Assembly (NCBI GenBank): GCA_903900265.1
Contig: CAIUMM010000076.1
Span: forward strand, 20,590 to 84,589
Length of the DNA stretch: 64,000 bases
Reading direction: 5' to 3'
Source of the DNA: an uncultured Pseudomonadota bacterium
GTDB lineage: Bacteria > Myxococcota_A > UBA796 > SXON01
Numbering within the stretch: the first letter of the stretch is position 1; every line of letters begins with the position of its first letter. Positions 44,667 to 52,203 of this stretch are shown one piece after another. Under the pieces are notes generated by a model. That model worked only from the letters and a program-made list of their open reading frames with translations. It ran no database searches and was not told the DNA's origin. Position numbers and translations under genes: made by a program.

Positions 44667-45458
44667 ATGCAACGTGAACCCCAAACCCAAGGAGGGGTCC
44701 CGCGGCCCACAGTGATCTCCGTCCGAGGCCTGACCAAATCCTTCGGAGACCGGGACGTGCTGCGCGGCGTCGACCTCGACGTCCACGAGGCCGAGAACGT
44801 CGTCGTGCTCGGGCGCTCAGGCAGCGGAAAGTCCGTGCTCATCAAGATCATCATCGGGTTGCTTGAACCCGATGAAGGCAGCGTCGAAGTGTTGGGCCAG
44901 ACGGTGCGCGGACTGTCGCAGCGGGCGATGGACGCGCTTCGGCGGCAAGTCGGGTTTTCGTTCCAAAACAGCGCGCTCTACGACAGCATGAACGTCTCGG
45001 AGAACCTCGCGTTTCCGCTGCGTATGAACACCACGGGCTTGTCCACCCACGAGGTTCGCGACCGCGTGTACGACGCGCTCGAAGCGGTGGGCCTCGTGAG
45101 CGCGGTCATGCAGATGCCGTCGGAGCTTTCGGGCGGCCAGCGCAAGCGCATCGGCATCGCCCGCACGCTGATCCTCCGGCCGAAGATCATGCTGTACGAC
45201 GAGCCGACTGCGGGCCTCGATCCCATCACTTCGGGTGAGATCAACGACTTGATCAATCAGGTCCAACAGACCTACCACACCTCGTCGATCATCATCACCC
45301 ACGACCTCACCTGCGCGCGCAACACCGCGGATCGCGTCGCGATGCTGCTCGATGGGCGCATGCAGCGGGTCGGCTCTTTTGCGGAGGTCTTCGACACGAC
45401 CGACCCGCAAGTAAAGAGCTTCTACGATTACAATTTTACGAATTCGGAGCCGAGATGA
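44667..45458 (+). CDS. mlaF: MlaF-type ATP-binding protein of the MCE transporter
   Basis: This 263-residue ABC ATPase has Walker A GRSGSGKSV, signature LSGGQRKRIGIAR and Walker B IMLYDEPTAGLDP, followed by the H-loop ITHDLTCARNTADRVAML. It starts three bases after mlaE and its last codon overlaps the mlaD ATG (ATGA). It energises lipid transfer by MlaE. The C-terminal PQVKSFYDYNF is typical of MlaF proteins. Confidence 0.95.
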   Translation: MQREPQTQGGVPRPTVISVRGLTKSFGDRDVLRGVDLDVHEAENVVVLGRSGSGKSVLIKIIIGLLEPDEGSVEVLGQTVRGLSQRAMDALRRQVGFSFQNSALYDSMNVSENLAFPLRMNTTGLSTHEVRDRVYDALEAVGLVSAVMQMPSELSGGQRKRIGIARTLILRPKIMLYDEPTAGLDPITSGEINDLINQVQQTYHTSSIIITHDLTCARNTADRVAMLLDGRMQRVGSFAEVFDTTDPQVKSFYDYNFTNSEPR

Positions 45459-46435
45459 ACCCTTCCCCCAACCGACAAGCGGCCGTCGTCGGGTTGTTCA
45501 CCGCCGCCGCGATCGCGATCCTAGCCGGCGCCGTGCTCACGATCGGCGACATCAACGACTCGTTCACCCGAAAAGTGACCGTGACCGCGGTGTTCGACGA
45601 GGTCAGCGGGCTCAAAAAGGGCGACAACATCTGGTTTTCTGGCGTGAAGGTCGGCACCGTCAAGTCGATGCGCTTTCAGGAGGACTCCAAGGTGGAGGTC
45701 GTGCTGCGCGTCGATCGGGAAGCCACCCCGTTCATCCACAAGGATGTGCTCGCTAAGGTCGGCAGCGACGGCCTGATCGGCAACCGCATCGTCGTCTTGT
45801 ACGCGGGCACCCCCACCGCGCCGACGCTGGAGGATGGCGACGTCCTGTCCATCGGCAAGACCGTCTCCACCGAAGAGATCATGGCCACGCTGCAGGAGAA
45901 CAACAAGAACCTGCTCGGGATCACGTCGGACCTCAAGGTCGTCAGCGGCAAGCTCGCCGCCGGCGAAGGGACCATCGGTAAGCTGCTGACCGACGAGAGC
46001 CTCTACGCCAGCGTGAACGACACCGCCGCAACGCTGAACGGCGCGTCCGACAACGCCAAAACGATGACCTCATCGCTGTCGACGTTCGCGAGCAAGCTCA
46101 ACGAAAAAGGCAGCCTGCCGAACGACCTCGTCACCGACAAGACCACCTACGCCTCGCTCACCGCGACGGTCAGCGAGCTGCACGAGACGGGCGCGCGCGC
46201 GTCGGAGCTCGTGGGCACGCTCGCAGCGGGCGCCGCCAACCCCAACTCGCCCGTGGGCGCGATGATGGGCGACGGCGCCGCGGGAGGCGATCTGAAGCAG
46301 ACGCTAGAGAACCTGAACCGCGGAACCGTGCTGCTGAACGAGGACCTCGAAGCCGCGCAGCACAACTTCCTGCTGAGGGGCTTCTTCAAGAAGCGCGACA
46401 AAGAAGCTGCGCAAAAAGCCAAGGACGACAAGTAG
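45455..46435 (+). CDS. mlaD: MCE-domain protein MlaD
   Basis: The protein has 326 residues. One N-terminal membrane helix (about 9-30) anchors an MCE domain (about 38-118) with VFDEVSGLKKGDNIWFSGVKVG and LIGNRIVVLYAG. A long helical tail follows, carrying GEGTIGKLLTDESLYASV-type repeats seen in many MCE proteins. It should form a hexameric ring in the periplasm that shields lipid passing to MlaE. The C-terminus is Lys-rich (KKRDKEAAQKAKDDK). It ends the transporter operon and is followed by the tRNA on the other strand. Confidence 0.93.
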   Translation: MNPSPNRQAAVVGLFTAAAIAILAGAVLTIGDINDSFTRKVTVTAVFDEVSGLKKGDNIWFSGVKVGTVKSMRFQEDSKVEVVLRVDREATPFIHKDVLAKVGSDGLIGNRIVVLYAGTPTAPTLEDGDVLSIGKTVSTEEIMATLQENNKNLLGITSDLKVVSGKLAAGEGTIGKLLTDESLYASVNDTAATLNGASDNAKTMTSSLSTFASKLNEKGSLPNDLVTDKTTYASLTATVSELHETGARASELVGTLAAGAANPNSPVGAMMGDGAAGGDLKQTLENLNRGTVLLNEDLEAAQHNFLLRGFFKKRDKEAAQKAKDDK

Positions 46436-46465
46436 GCTTTTCGGGCAAACCCAGCCGAGAGAGCG

Positions 46466-46539
46466 TGCCCCCGCCGCGAATCGAACGCGGGACCCACAGC
46501 TTAGAAGGCTGTTGCTCTATCCAACTGAGCTACGGGAGC
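46466..46539 (-). tRNA. tRNA-Arg (anticodon TCT)
   Basis: The minus strand folds into a full cloverleaf. GCTCCCG/CGGGGGC form the acceptor stem (one G-T pair), GCTCAGTTGGATAGAGC the D arm, ACAGC-CTTCTAA-GCTGT the anticodon arm with TCT, and CCGCG-TTCGATT-CGCGG the T arm. The discriminator base is A and CCA is not encoded. It decodes AGA, a rare Arg codon in this GC-rich genome. It lies between mlaD and the SRPBCC-like gene. Confidence 0.97.
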
Positions 46540-46585
46540 GAGCACGCTTCTTATCCGGCCAACGTGGAGCCGGCTTGCGGCGAGC

Positions 46586-46609
46586 AGGTGCGAAAAAGAT
46601 TGCGCACCT
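46586..46609. repeat. Inverted repeat AGGTGCG/CGCACCT
   Basis: A 7-bp perfect inverted repeat with a 10-base A-rich spacer lies between the tRNA-Arg gene and the start at 46637. It overlaps a possible -35 (TTGCGC, 46600-46605) with a weak -10 (GCTAAC) 17 bases later. It may be an operator or a small terminator. Confidence 0.4.
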
Positions 46610-46636
46610 CTGAGTAAATGGTGCTAACTGTACCTC

Positions 46637-47143
46637 ATGGTAACCCTTCTCACCCTCGCGTCACTCTACGTCGGACTGGCGTTCGCCGCCCCAGAACCTT
46701 CGGAACCGGTCACGGTCGGCAACAGTACGGTGACGACTGAAGTTTTGATTCAGGCCGATGCGGCCTCGATCCGCGCTGCGCTGGCCGACCCGCTGACCGC
46801 CTGCCGTTTGTCGGGAGACGTATTGTCCGCCACCGTCCTCGCAAAAGAAGGTGACTGTTCGATTCTCCGCGTCACGACGCGCGGCCTGTCGGCGCCGCTC
46901 ACCTACACCACGCGGCGCTGCCCAACGGCGGACGGGTTTCGCGAAACGCTCGTCACCACCGAGGACTTCGACAACCAAACATCCAGTTGGAAGCTTACTC
47001 CCGTGTCGGGGGGCACCGTCGTAACGCTGGCGGTGCGCTCGGAGCCTCGCTTGCCGCTCCCGCAGCGCATGATCAACGCCGCCGTCGGCAGCAGCGCGGT
47101 TCAGACGCTGCGCAACCTCGTCCATCGCGTGACCGGCCGGTAG
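46637..47143 (+). CDS. Exported SRPBCC-like protein, unknown
   Basis: The protein has 168 residues with a signal peptide (MVTLLTLASLYVGLAFAAP). The mature part (VTTEVLIQADAASIRAALADP, then a Cys pair at TACRLSG and GDCSILRV, then GGTVVTLAVRSEP) has the order of strands and the aspartate-proline turn of SRPBCC/polyketide-cyclase-type lipid-binding folds. It is probably periplasmic and may bind a hydrophobic ligand. It follows the MCE transporter on the same strand, so a lipid link is possible but unproven. No strong ribosome-binding site is seen. Confidence 0.68.
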   Translation: MVTLLTLASLYVGLAFAAPEPSEPVTVGNSTVTTEVLIQADAASIRAALADPLTACRLSGDVLSATVLAKEGDCSILRVTTRGLSAPLTYTTRRCPTADGFRETLVTTEDFDNQTSSWKLTPVSGGTVVTLAVRSEPRLPLPQRMINAAVGSSAVQTLRNLVHRVTGR

Positions 47144-47189
47144 CGCATCCCGCGCGCGGGTTAGGCGGGAGTCCTCTGATGGAGTCTCG

Positions 47190-48377
47190 ATGACCAGCCC
47201 TGCCCGTACGGAAGCTGCAGCTGAAAAATCAGCCTTTGACGCACTGTTCAATCCGACCGACGAACATCGGATGCTCCGCGACATGGTGCGTGACTTCACC
47301 ACCACCGAAGTCGAGCCCCAAGCCGAGAAGCACGATCGCGAACAAACGCTGAATCGTCCGCTTTTCGAGCGCCTCGGCGAGCTCGGGTTGCTGGGCATCA
47401 CCATCCCGGTAGAAGACGGGGGCGCCGGCATGGACGCGGTGGCGGCGGTGATCGCGCACCACGAGCTCTCCAAGTCCGACCCCGGCTTTTGCCTTGCGTA
47501 CCTCGCGCACTCGATGTTGTTCGTCAACAACTTCTACCACTGCGCGAATGAAGCCCAGCGTAAAAAGTACCTTCCCAAGTCAATCTCCGGCGAATGGGTC
47601 GGCGGCATGGGCATGACCGAGCCCGGCTACGGCACCGACGTGCTGGGCATGACCACCACCGCGGTGGATCGCGGCAGCCACTACGTGCTCAACGGCACCA
47701 AGACCTACATCACCAACGGGCCCGACGGATTCTGCTTCCTCGTGTACGCAAAGGTGGAAGGCAAGGTCACCAGCTTCCTCGTCGATCGCACCTGCCCCGG
47801 GTTCACCAGCTCGCAGCCCATCCACAAGATGGGCATGCGCGCCAGCACCATGAGCGAGCTCATCTTCGAGAACTGCGAGGTCCCGAAGGAAAACGTGCTG
47901 GGCGGCATCGGAAACGGCCTCACCCACATGATGCGCAACCTCGAAATCGAACGGTTGACCCTCGCCGCCATGAGCCTCGGCATCGCCGACCGGTGCATGG
48001 ACATCATGGTCAAGCACGCCGCAGAACGTCTGGCGTTTGGCCAGCCGATCAACCGCTTTGGTCAGATCCAGCGCTACATCGGCGACGGCTACGCGAAAAC
48101 CGAAGCCGCACGCTGCCTGATCTACCAGGTGGCCCGCACCGTCGGCCCCAACAGCCGCGCGCGCCTCGGCTCGGACGCCGCCAAGCTCTACGCCGCACCG
48201 GTAGGCAAAGAGGTCGCGGACGCGGCGATGCAGGTGATGGGCGGCTCGGGATACTGCAGCGAGTATCCGGTAGAGCGCCTGTTTCGCGACGCCAAGCTGC
48301 TGGAGATCGGCGGCGGCACCATTGAGTCGCACCAGAAGAACATCACGAAAGACCTCACGAAGGTGGTCTGCGGGTGA
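47190..48377 (+). CDS. Acyl-CoA dehydrogenase, isovaleryl-CoA dehydrogenase type
   Basis: This 395-residue flavoenzyme has GMTEPGYGTDVLGMTTTAV and LNGTKTYITNG (FAD and substrate sites). The C-terminal VERLFRDAKLLEIGGGTIES has Gly where medium- and short-chain enzymes keep the catalytic Glu. Instead NLEIERLTLAAMSLG carries a Glu at the position of the isovaleryl-CoA dehydrogenase base. So a branched-chain or IVD-like activity is favoured. It would pass electrons to ETF. The stop overlaps the GTG of the lipoprotein gene. No ETF or partner catabolic genes are in the window. Confidence 0.93.
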   Translation: MTSPARTEAAAEKSAFDALFNPTDEHRMLRDMVRDFTTTEVEPQAEKHDREQTLNRPLFERLGELGLLGITIPVEDGGAGMDAVAAVIAHHELSKSDPGFCLAYLAHSMLFVNNFYHCANEAQRKKYLPKSISGEWVGGMGMTEPGYGTDVLGMTTTAVDRGSHYVLNGTKTYITNGPDGFCFLVYAKVEGKVTSFLVDRTCPGFTSSQPIHKMGMRASTMSELIFENCEVPKENVLGGIGNGLTHMMRNLEIERLTLAAMSLGIADRCMDIMVKHAAERLAFGQPINRFGQIQRYIGDGYAKTEAARCLIYQVARTVGPNSRARLGSDAAKLYAAPVGKEVADAAMQVMGGSGYCSEYPVERLFRDAKLLEIGGGTIESHQKNITKDLTKVVCG

Positions 48378-48700
48378 TCCGTTGGCCGCGCCTGATCGCT
48401 GCCGGGCTGCTTTCAGCGCTCCCGGGCTGCGGCGGCGAGCCAGTTCAGGCGTTCAACGAAGCGCGCATCGAGGCGGTGTGCAGCTGGCATGAACGCTGCG
48501 ACACCTTCGCGTCGACCGGCTTTCAGGACGCCGACGACTGCCGAAGCAAGCTGGCGTCCGACAGCCGTCAAAGCGGCTACGGCCAGACCTGCAAAGACTT
48601 CAGCCAAAGCGACGCGGACGCGTGCGTCGCGGCGTGGGACGACGCTGACTGCGAAACACCGCCCGACCTCACGGTTTGTGAGCAGGTCTGCGCCAACTGA
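48374..48700 (+). CDS. Small Cys-rich lipoprotein, unknown
   Basis: The 108-residue protein begins at a GTG overlapping the acyl-CoA dehydrogenase stop. A lipoprotein signal ends ALPGC (Cys19). The mature part holds eight cysteines spaced as in small disulfide-bonded domains (VCSWHERCDTF, DDCRSK, TCKDF, DACVAAW, DCETP, VCEQVC). Such Cys-rich lipoproteins are common in myxobacteria. It is probably in the outer membrane or periplasm; function is unknown. Confidence 0.8.
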   Translation: MIRWPRLIAAGLLSALPGCGGEPVQAFNEARIEAVCSWHERCDTFASTGFQDADDCRSKLASDSRQSGYGQTCKDFSQSDADACVAAWDDADCETPPDLTVCEQVCAN

Positions 48701-48714
48701 CGGGAGCTTGCACC

Positions 48715-49500
48715 ATGTACTTTCCACCGACCCTCGTGATCGTCCAAGCAGCCGCGGTGCTCGCGATGGTGATGGTGGCGCTGTGGGCGCTCTCGGTCCG
48801 CATCCGGGATGTGAGCATCGTCGACCCCTTCTGGGGGCCCGGCTTCGCGCTCATCGCCGGGGTCTGCTTGTTTCGGCAGGCAGACCCCAGCCCGCGCGCG
48901 TTCTTGGTGTTCGCGCTCGTCACCATCTGGGCGCTGCGCCTCGGCGTACACCTGCTGCGCCGCCGCGGTCACGGCGAGGATTTTCGCTACGCAGCGATGC
49001 GCGAGCGCCGGGGCCCGAGCTTCGTCTACAGCAGCCTGTTCATCGTGTTCGGCCTTCAAGGGGTGCTTTTGCTTGGGATCTCCCTGCCCGTGATGGCCGC
49101 GATCAGCGCGCCCGCGACGGCGTTAGGCCCGCTCGACGCCATCGCCGCGGCGATCTGGCTCTGCGGGTTCTTGTTCGAGGCGATCGGCGACGCCCAACTG
49201 GAGGCGTTCAAGCGGGATCCTTCCAATCGGGGCAAGGTCAACAACCGCGGCCTGTGGCGCTACACCCGGCACCCCAACTACTTCGGTGACGCCTTGCTGT
49301 GGTGGGGCCTCGGGCTGTTCGGCGTGGCGGTGGGCGCGTGGCCCCTGCTGGTAGGCCCCGCGGCGATGACCTTCCTGCTGCTGCGGGTCTCGGGGGTAGC
49401 GCTCTTAGAGAAGGACATCGCCGAGCGCCGACCTGCGTACCGGGAGTACATCCAGCAGACATCGCCCTTCATCCCTTGGTTTCCCCGGAGTACATCGTGA
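48715..49500 (+). CDS. DUF1295 membrane protein (steroid 5-alpha-reductase-like fold)
   Basis: The protein has 261 residues and about six membrane helices. VDPFWGPGFALIAG near the start, RRGHGEDFRYAAMR in the middle, and GLWRYTRHPNYFGDALLWWG in the last third are the DUF1295 signatures. The last block resembles the NADPH-binding part of steroid 5-alpha-reductases and isoprenylcysteine methyltransferases. It may reduce a lipid double bond, but no substrate is known. The stop overlaps the start of the next gene (GTGA). Confidence 0.88.
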   Translation: MYFPPTLVIVQAAAVLAMVMVALWALSVRIRDVSIVDPFWGPGFALIAGVCLFRQADPSPRAFLVFALVTIWALRLGVHLLRRRGHGEDFRYAAMRERRGPSFVYSSLFIVFGLQGVLLLGISLPVMAAISAPATALGPLDAIAAAIWLCGFLFEAIGDAQLEAFKRDPSNRGKVNNRGLWRYTRHPNYFGDALLWWGLGLFGVAVGAWPLLVGPAAMTFLLLRVSGVALLEKDIAERRPAYREYIQQTSPFIPWFPRSTS

Positions 49501-50168
49501 GCACCGAGTCTCGACCCCTCGCGGCAGAAGGCGCCGCCGGCCTGCTTGGCCTCGCCGGCAACCTGCTCGCGATCGCCTTTTTGGGGGGCATCCCCCACGC
49601 GTGGAAGCCTGGAGATTTGGGCGCTTGGCACGCCGAGATCACCGCCCACGCGCACAACGCCACGGGAAGCGCGTGGGCGTTCACCGTAGGTTTGGCGCTG
49701 CTCGTGCCCTTTGCGCTCGCCTGGCCGAGGTTGCCGCGGCTCGGGCGTCCTGGTTTAGCGCGTGTCGGAGCGCTGCTTTTCGCGATCGGCGCGCTGTTGG
49801 ATGCAGCGGGCACCCCGACCGGCGCGGTGGTCGCGCGCTTCCTCCCGGATTCGGACCCGATGAACGGCCCCGCGGCGCGCGCGCTGCTTGGCTGCAGCCT
49901 GCTCTTGGACGCTACCTTCAACGGCCTGCTTGGCGCGGGGCTCATCGTCGTGAACATCGCGGCGGGGCCGGCGCTCTCCCGCCCGCTGCGGGCCTTAGGC
50001 GTGGTCGCCGGCGTGGCCAGCCTGCCGGTCGCCCTGCAAGCGGTGTCCGACGACTACGCGCGCCTTTTGGCGATCAGCGGCCCGTTGTGGCTCACGTGGT
50101 GCACGGTCGTCGCGGTGCAGATGATCCGCACCAAAACCTCCGCGTTCGGCGACGTCACGCAGCGCTGA
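49497..50168 (+). CDS. Hydrophobic membrane protein, unknown
   Basis: The frame opens at 49299, but the GTG at 49497 overlaps the DUF1295 stop and the sequence after it (MSTESRPLAAEGAAGLLG) is the plausible start, giving 223 residues. It has six or seven predicted membrane helices and one short His-rich loop (WHAEITAHAHN). No family is recognised. It overlaps the end of the convergent uppP gene by 14 bases. Confidence 0.7.
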   Translation: MSTESRPLAAEGAAGLLGLAGNLLAIAFLGGIPHAWKPGDLGAWHAEITAHAHNATGSAWAFTVGLALLVPFALAWPRLPRLGRPGLARVGALLFAIGALLDAAGTPTGAVVARFLPDSDPMNGPAARALLGCSLLLDATFNGLLGAGLIVVNIAAGPALSRPLRALGVVAGVASLPVALQAVSDDYARLLAISGPLWLTWCTVVAVQMIRTKTSAFGDVTQR

Positions 50169-50994
50169 GCAGCCCGGCGGCCAAAAGTCCGGCGACCACG
50201 ACGGCGAGCGCGATGCGCCACACCGCGAACACCTCCATGCCGTGGGACTGCAGCCACTGCACCAGCCACTTGACCGACACGGCGGCGGACACCGCCGCGG
50301 CGACAAAGCCAACGACGATCGGCGCGGGTCCGAAGGCGTGCACCATCTCCCCGCCGTGCTTCAACGCCTTGTACGCGGTGGCCGCGCCGAGCGTCTCCAA
50401 CCCGAGCAGAAAGGAAAACTCCACGGCGGCGGGCACAGAAAGCCCGAGCGCAACCCCCGCGAGGATGGTCGCGAGGCTTCGTGAGGTCCCCGGCCACAGC
50501 GCGAGACACTGCGCGAGCCCGATCATCGAGGCGGTGCGAAGGTCGATGTCCGCGAGCCCGCGCGTGCCCCCTAAGACCGGCTTGCCGTCCGCTCCGCGGC
50601 GACCGCGCAGCGCGAAGATCACCAGTCCGCCTACAGCCCATGCGGTCACCACGGGCCACAAGCCAAAGAGCACCGCGTCGATCTTTTTCTCAAAAAGCAG
50701 CCCGAGCACCACGGCAGGGACAAAGGCCACCACGAGCTGTTGCAGCAGCCTCAACCCGCCTGCATCCCGGCCAAGCAGGCCGTTGAACAACGTCGCCATG
50801 CGCTGCCGATAGAGCCCGAGCACCGCGACGATCGCGCCCGCCTGGATGCAGATCACATAGGCGTCCGCGGCCTCACTGCGCTCGATCCCCAACATGCGCT
50901 CCGCGAGCAGTAAATGTCCGGTGGAGCTCACCGGCAAAAACTCGGTGACGCCTTCAACTATACCGAGTATCAACGCCTGAAGCAGAGTCATCAA
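50155..50994 (-). CDS. uppP: Undecaprenyl-diphosphatase UppP/BacA
   Basis: The 279-residue integral membrane protein contains LGIVEGVTEFLPVSSTGHLLL and ALWPGTSRSLATIL, the two BacA active-site blocks (Glu and Ser/Arg). It dephosphorylates undecaprenyl diphosphate to recycle the lipid carrier for peptidoglycan and surface polysaccharide, and gives some bacitracin resistance. The length and about eight helices are normal. It has no neighbours of the same pathway here. Its upstream side faces the second MCE gene, 104 bases away. Confidence 0.97.
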   Translation of the reverse strand: MMTLLQALILGIVEGVTEFLPVSSTGHLLLAERMLGIERSEAADAYVICIQAGAIVAVLGLYRQRMATLFNGLLGRDAGGLRLLQQLVVAFVPAVVLGLLFEKKIDAVLFGLWPVVTAWAVGGLVIFALRGRRGADGKPVLGGTRGLADIDLRTASMIGLAQCLALWPGTSRSLATILAGVALGLSVPAAVEFSFLLGLETLGAATAYKALKHGGEMVHAFGPAPIVVGFVAAAVSAAVSVKWLVQWLQSHGMEVFAVWRIALAVVVAGLLAAGLLSAA

Positions 50995-51098
50995 CCACCC
51001 AATGGAAGCAGGGAGAGGGCTCTATCGGATCCGACAACGCCGCGCCTCCCGACCGCGAAGCACCGCAGGCCCGCGCAAAAACGCGATAGTCCTACAAT

Positions 51099-52202
51099 GT
51101 GGAACGAAACCTCGCCCAAGAACTCAAGGTCGGACTCTTCGTCCTCATCTTCGCCATCGTCATCGGGCTGTCCGTGTTTGTGCTGGGCGGATCGTCCAAG
51201 ATGTTCGCGCACGAGTACAAGCTGAAGACGAGCTTCTTGGATGTGAAGGGGCTCAAAACCGGCGCCGTCGTTCGACTCGCCGGCATCGACATCGGTCAAG
51301 TGTCCAAGGTCAACTTCGGTTCTGACCAGGGGTCGAAGAACATCGAGGTCGAGCTCAACATCCGCACCGAATACCAACCGCGCCTGCGGGCCGACTCCAA
51401 CGCCTCGATCTCGCAGGTCGGCGTGCTCGGTGACATGTACATCTCGCTCTCCGTCGGCTCCCCCGACAAAGAGATGTTGCCGGACAATGGGCGCATCGCG
51501 TCGGTCGAGAGCATCGACTACCTGTCCTACGTGACCAAAGCGACCGAGATCGTGGAGAACGCATCGTCCATCTCAAAAAAGATGAACTTGATGCTGGGTA
51601 GCGACGAAGCGGCGTCCAAAGCGGGCGTGTCCGACTCGCTCGCGCACATTGAGGCGATGCTCAGCGAAGCCAAGGACGGCAGAGGCATCCTGCATGTGCT
51701 CATCTACGACAAAGAGGCCGGTGCGAAGGTCAAAAACATCCTGACAACGGTAGACGCGATCGCCACCGACGTGCACGCGTTGACGACGGAGATGCGCACC
51801 GGCAAAGGCCTCGCGCACGAGCTGGTCTACTCGGACAACGGCGAGAAGCTCATGCGCAAGATGGGCGACATGGCCGACGCGCTCGACGGCGTGATGGGCG
51901 ACATCAAAACCGGCGATTCGCTGGCGCACGCCTTGCTCTATGACCCCGACAACGCCAAGATCGTCGACGAGTTCCAAGCGACCATGACCAACGTGCGCAG
52001 CGTCACCGACGCCGTAAACGAAGGCGACGGCACGCTGGGATTGTTGGTGCGTGACCCCCAACTTTACGAGGATCTGCGCGTGTTGTTGGGCGGAGCGCAA
52101 CGAAACGCCCTGCTGAAGGCGTACATCCGCGCCACGGTCGCGAAAGGCAAGAAAGAGAGCGACTGGGAGCCGCCCAGCGACGACCCGGTCAAGGGCCGGT
52201 AG
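51099..52202 (+). CDS. Second MCE-domain (MlaD-like) protein
   Basis: The protein is 367 residues with a GTG start. A membrane helix (about 10-31) is followed by an MCE domain (about 38-122: TSFLDVKGLKTGAVVRLAGIDIG, ISQVGVLGDMYISLSVG). The C-terminal part repeats four times a unit of the type GxxLAHxLLYDPDNAKIV, a helical hairpin seen in MCE stalks. Here MlaE and MlaF are absent; instead a large ABC-2-like membrane gene follows after one base. It may act with that protein or share the MlaEF complex encoded 5 kb upstream. It is a clear paralogue of the other mlaD. Confidence 0.9.
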   Translation: MERNLAQELKVGLFVLIFAIVIGLSVFVLGGSSKMFAHEYKLKTSFLDVKGLKTGAVVRLAGIDIGQVSKVNFGSDQGSKNIEVELNIRTEYQPRLRADSNASISQVGVLGDMYISLSVGSPDKEMLPDNGRIASVESIDYLSYVTKATEIVENASSISKKMNLMLGSDEAASKAGVSDSLAHIEAMLSEAKDGRGILHVLIYDKEAGAKVKNILTTVDAIATDVHALTTEMRTGKGLAHELVYSDNGEKLMRKMGDMADALDGVMGDIKTGDSLAHALLYDPDNAKIVDEFQATMTNVRSVTDAVNEGDGTLGLLVRDPQLYEDLRVLLGGAQRNALLKAYIRATVAKGKKESDWEPPSDDPVKGR

Positions 52203-52203
52203 G

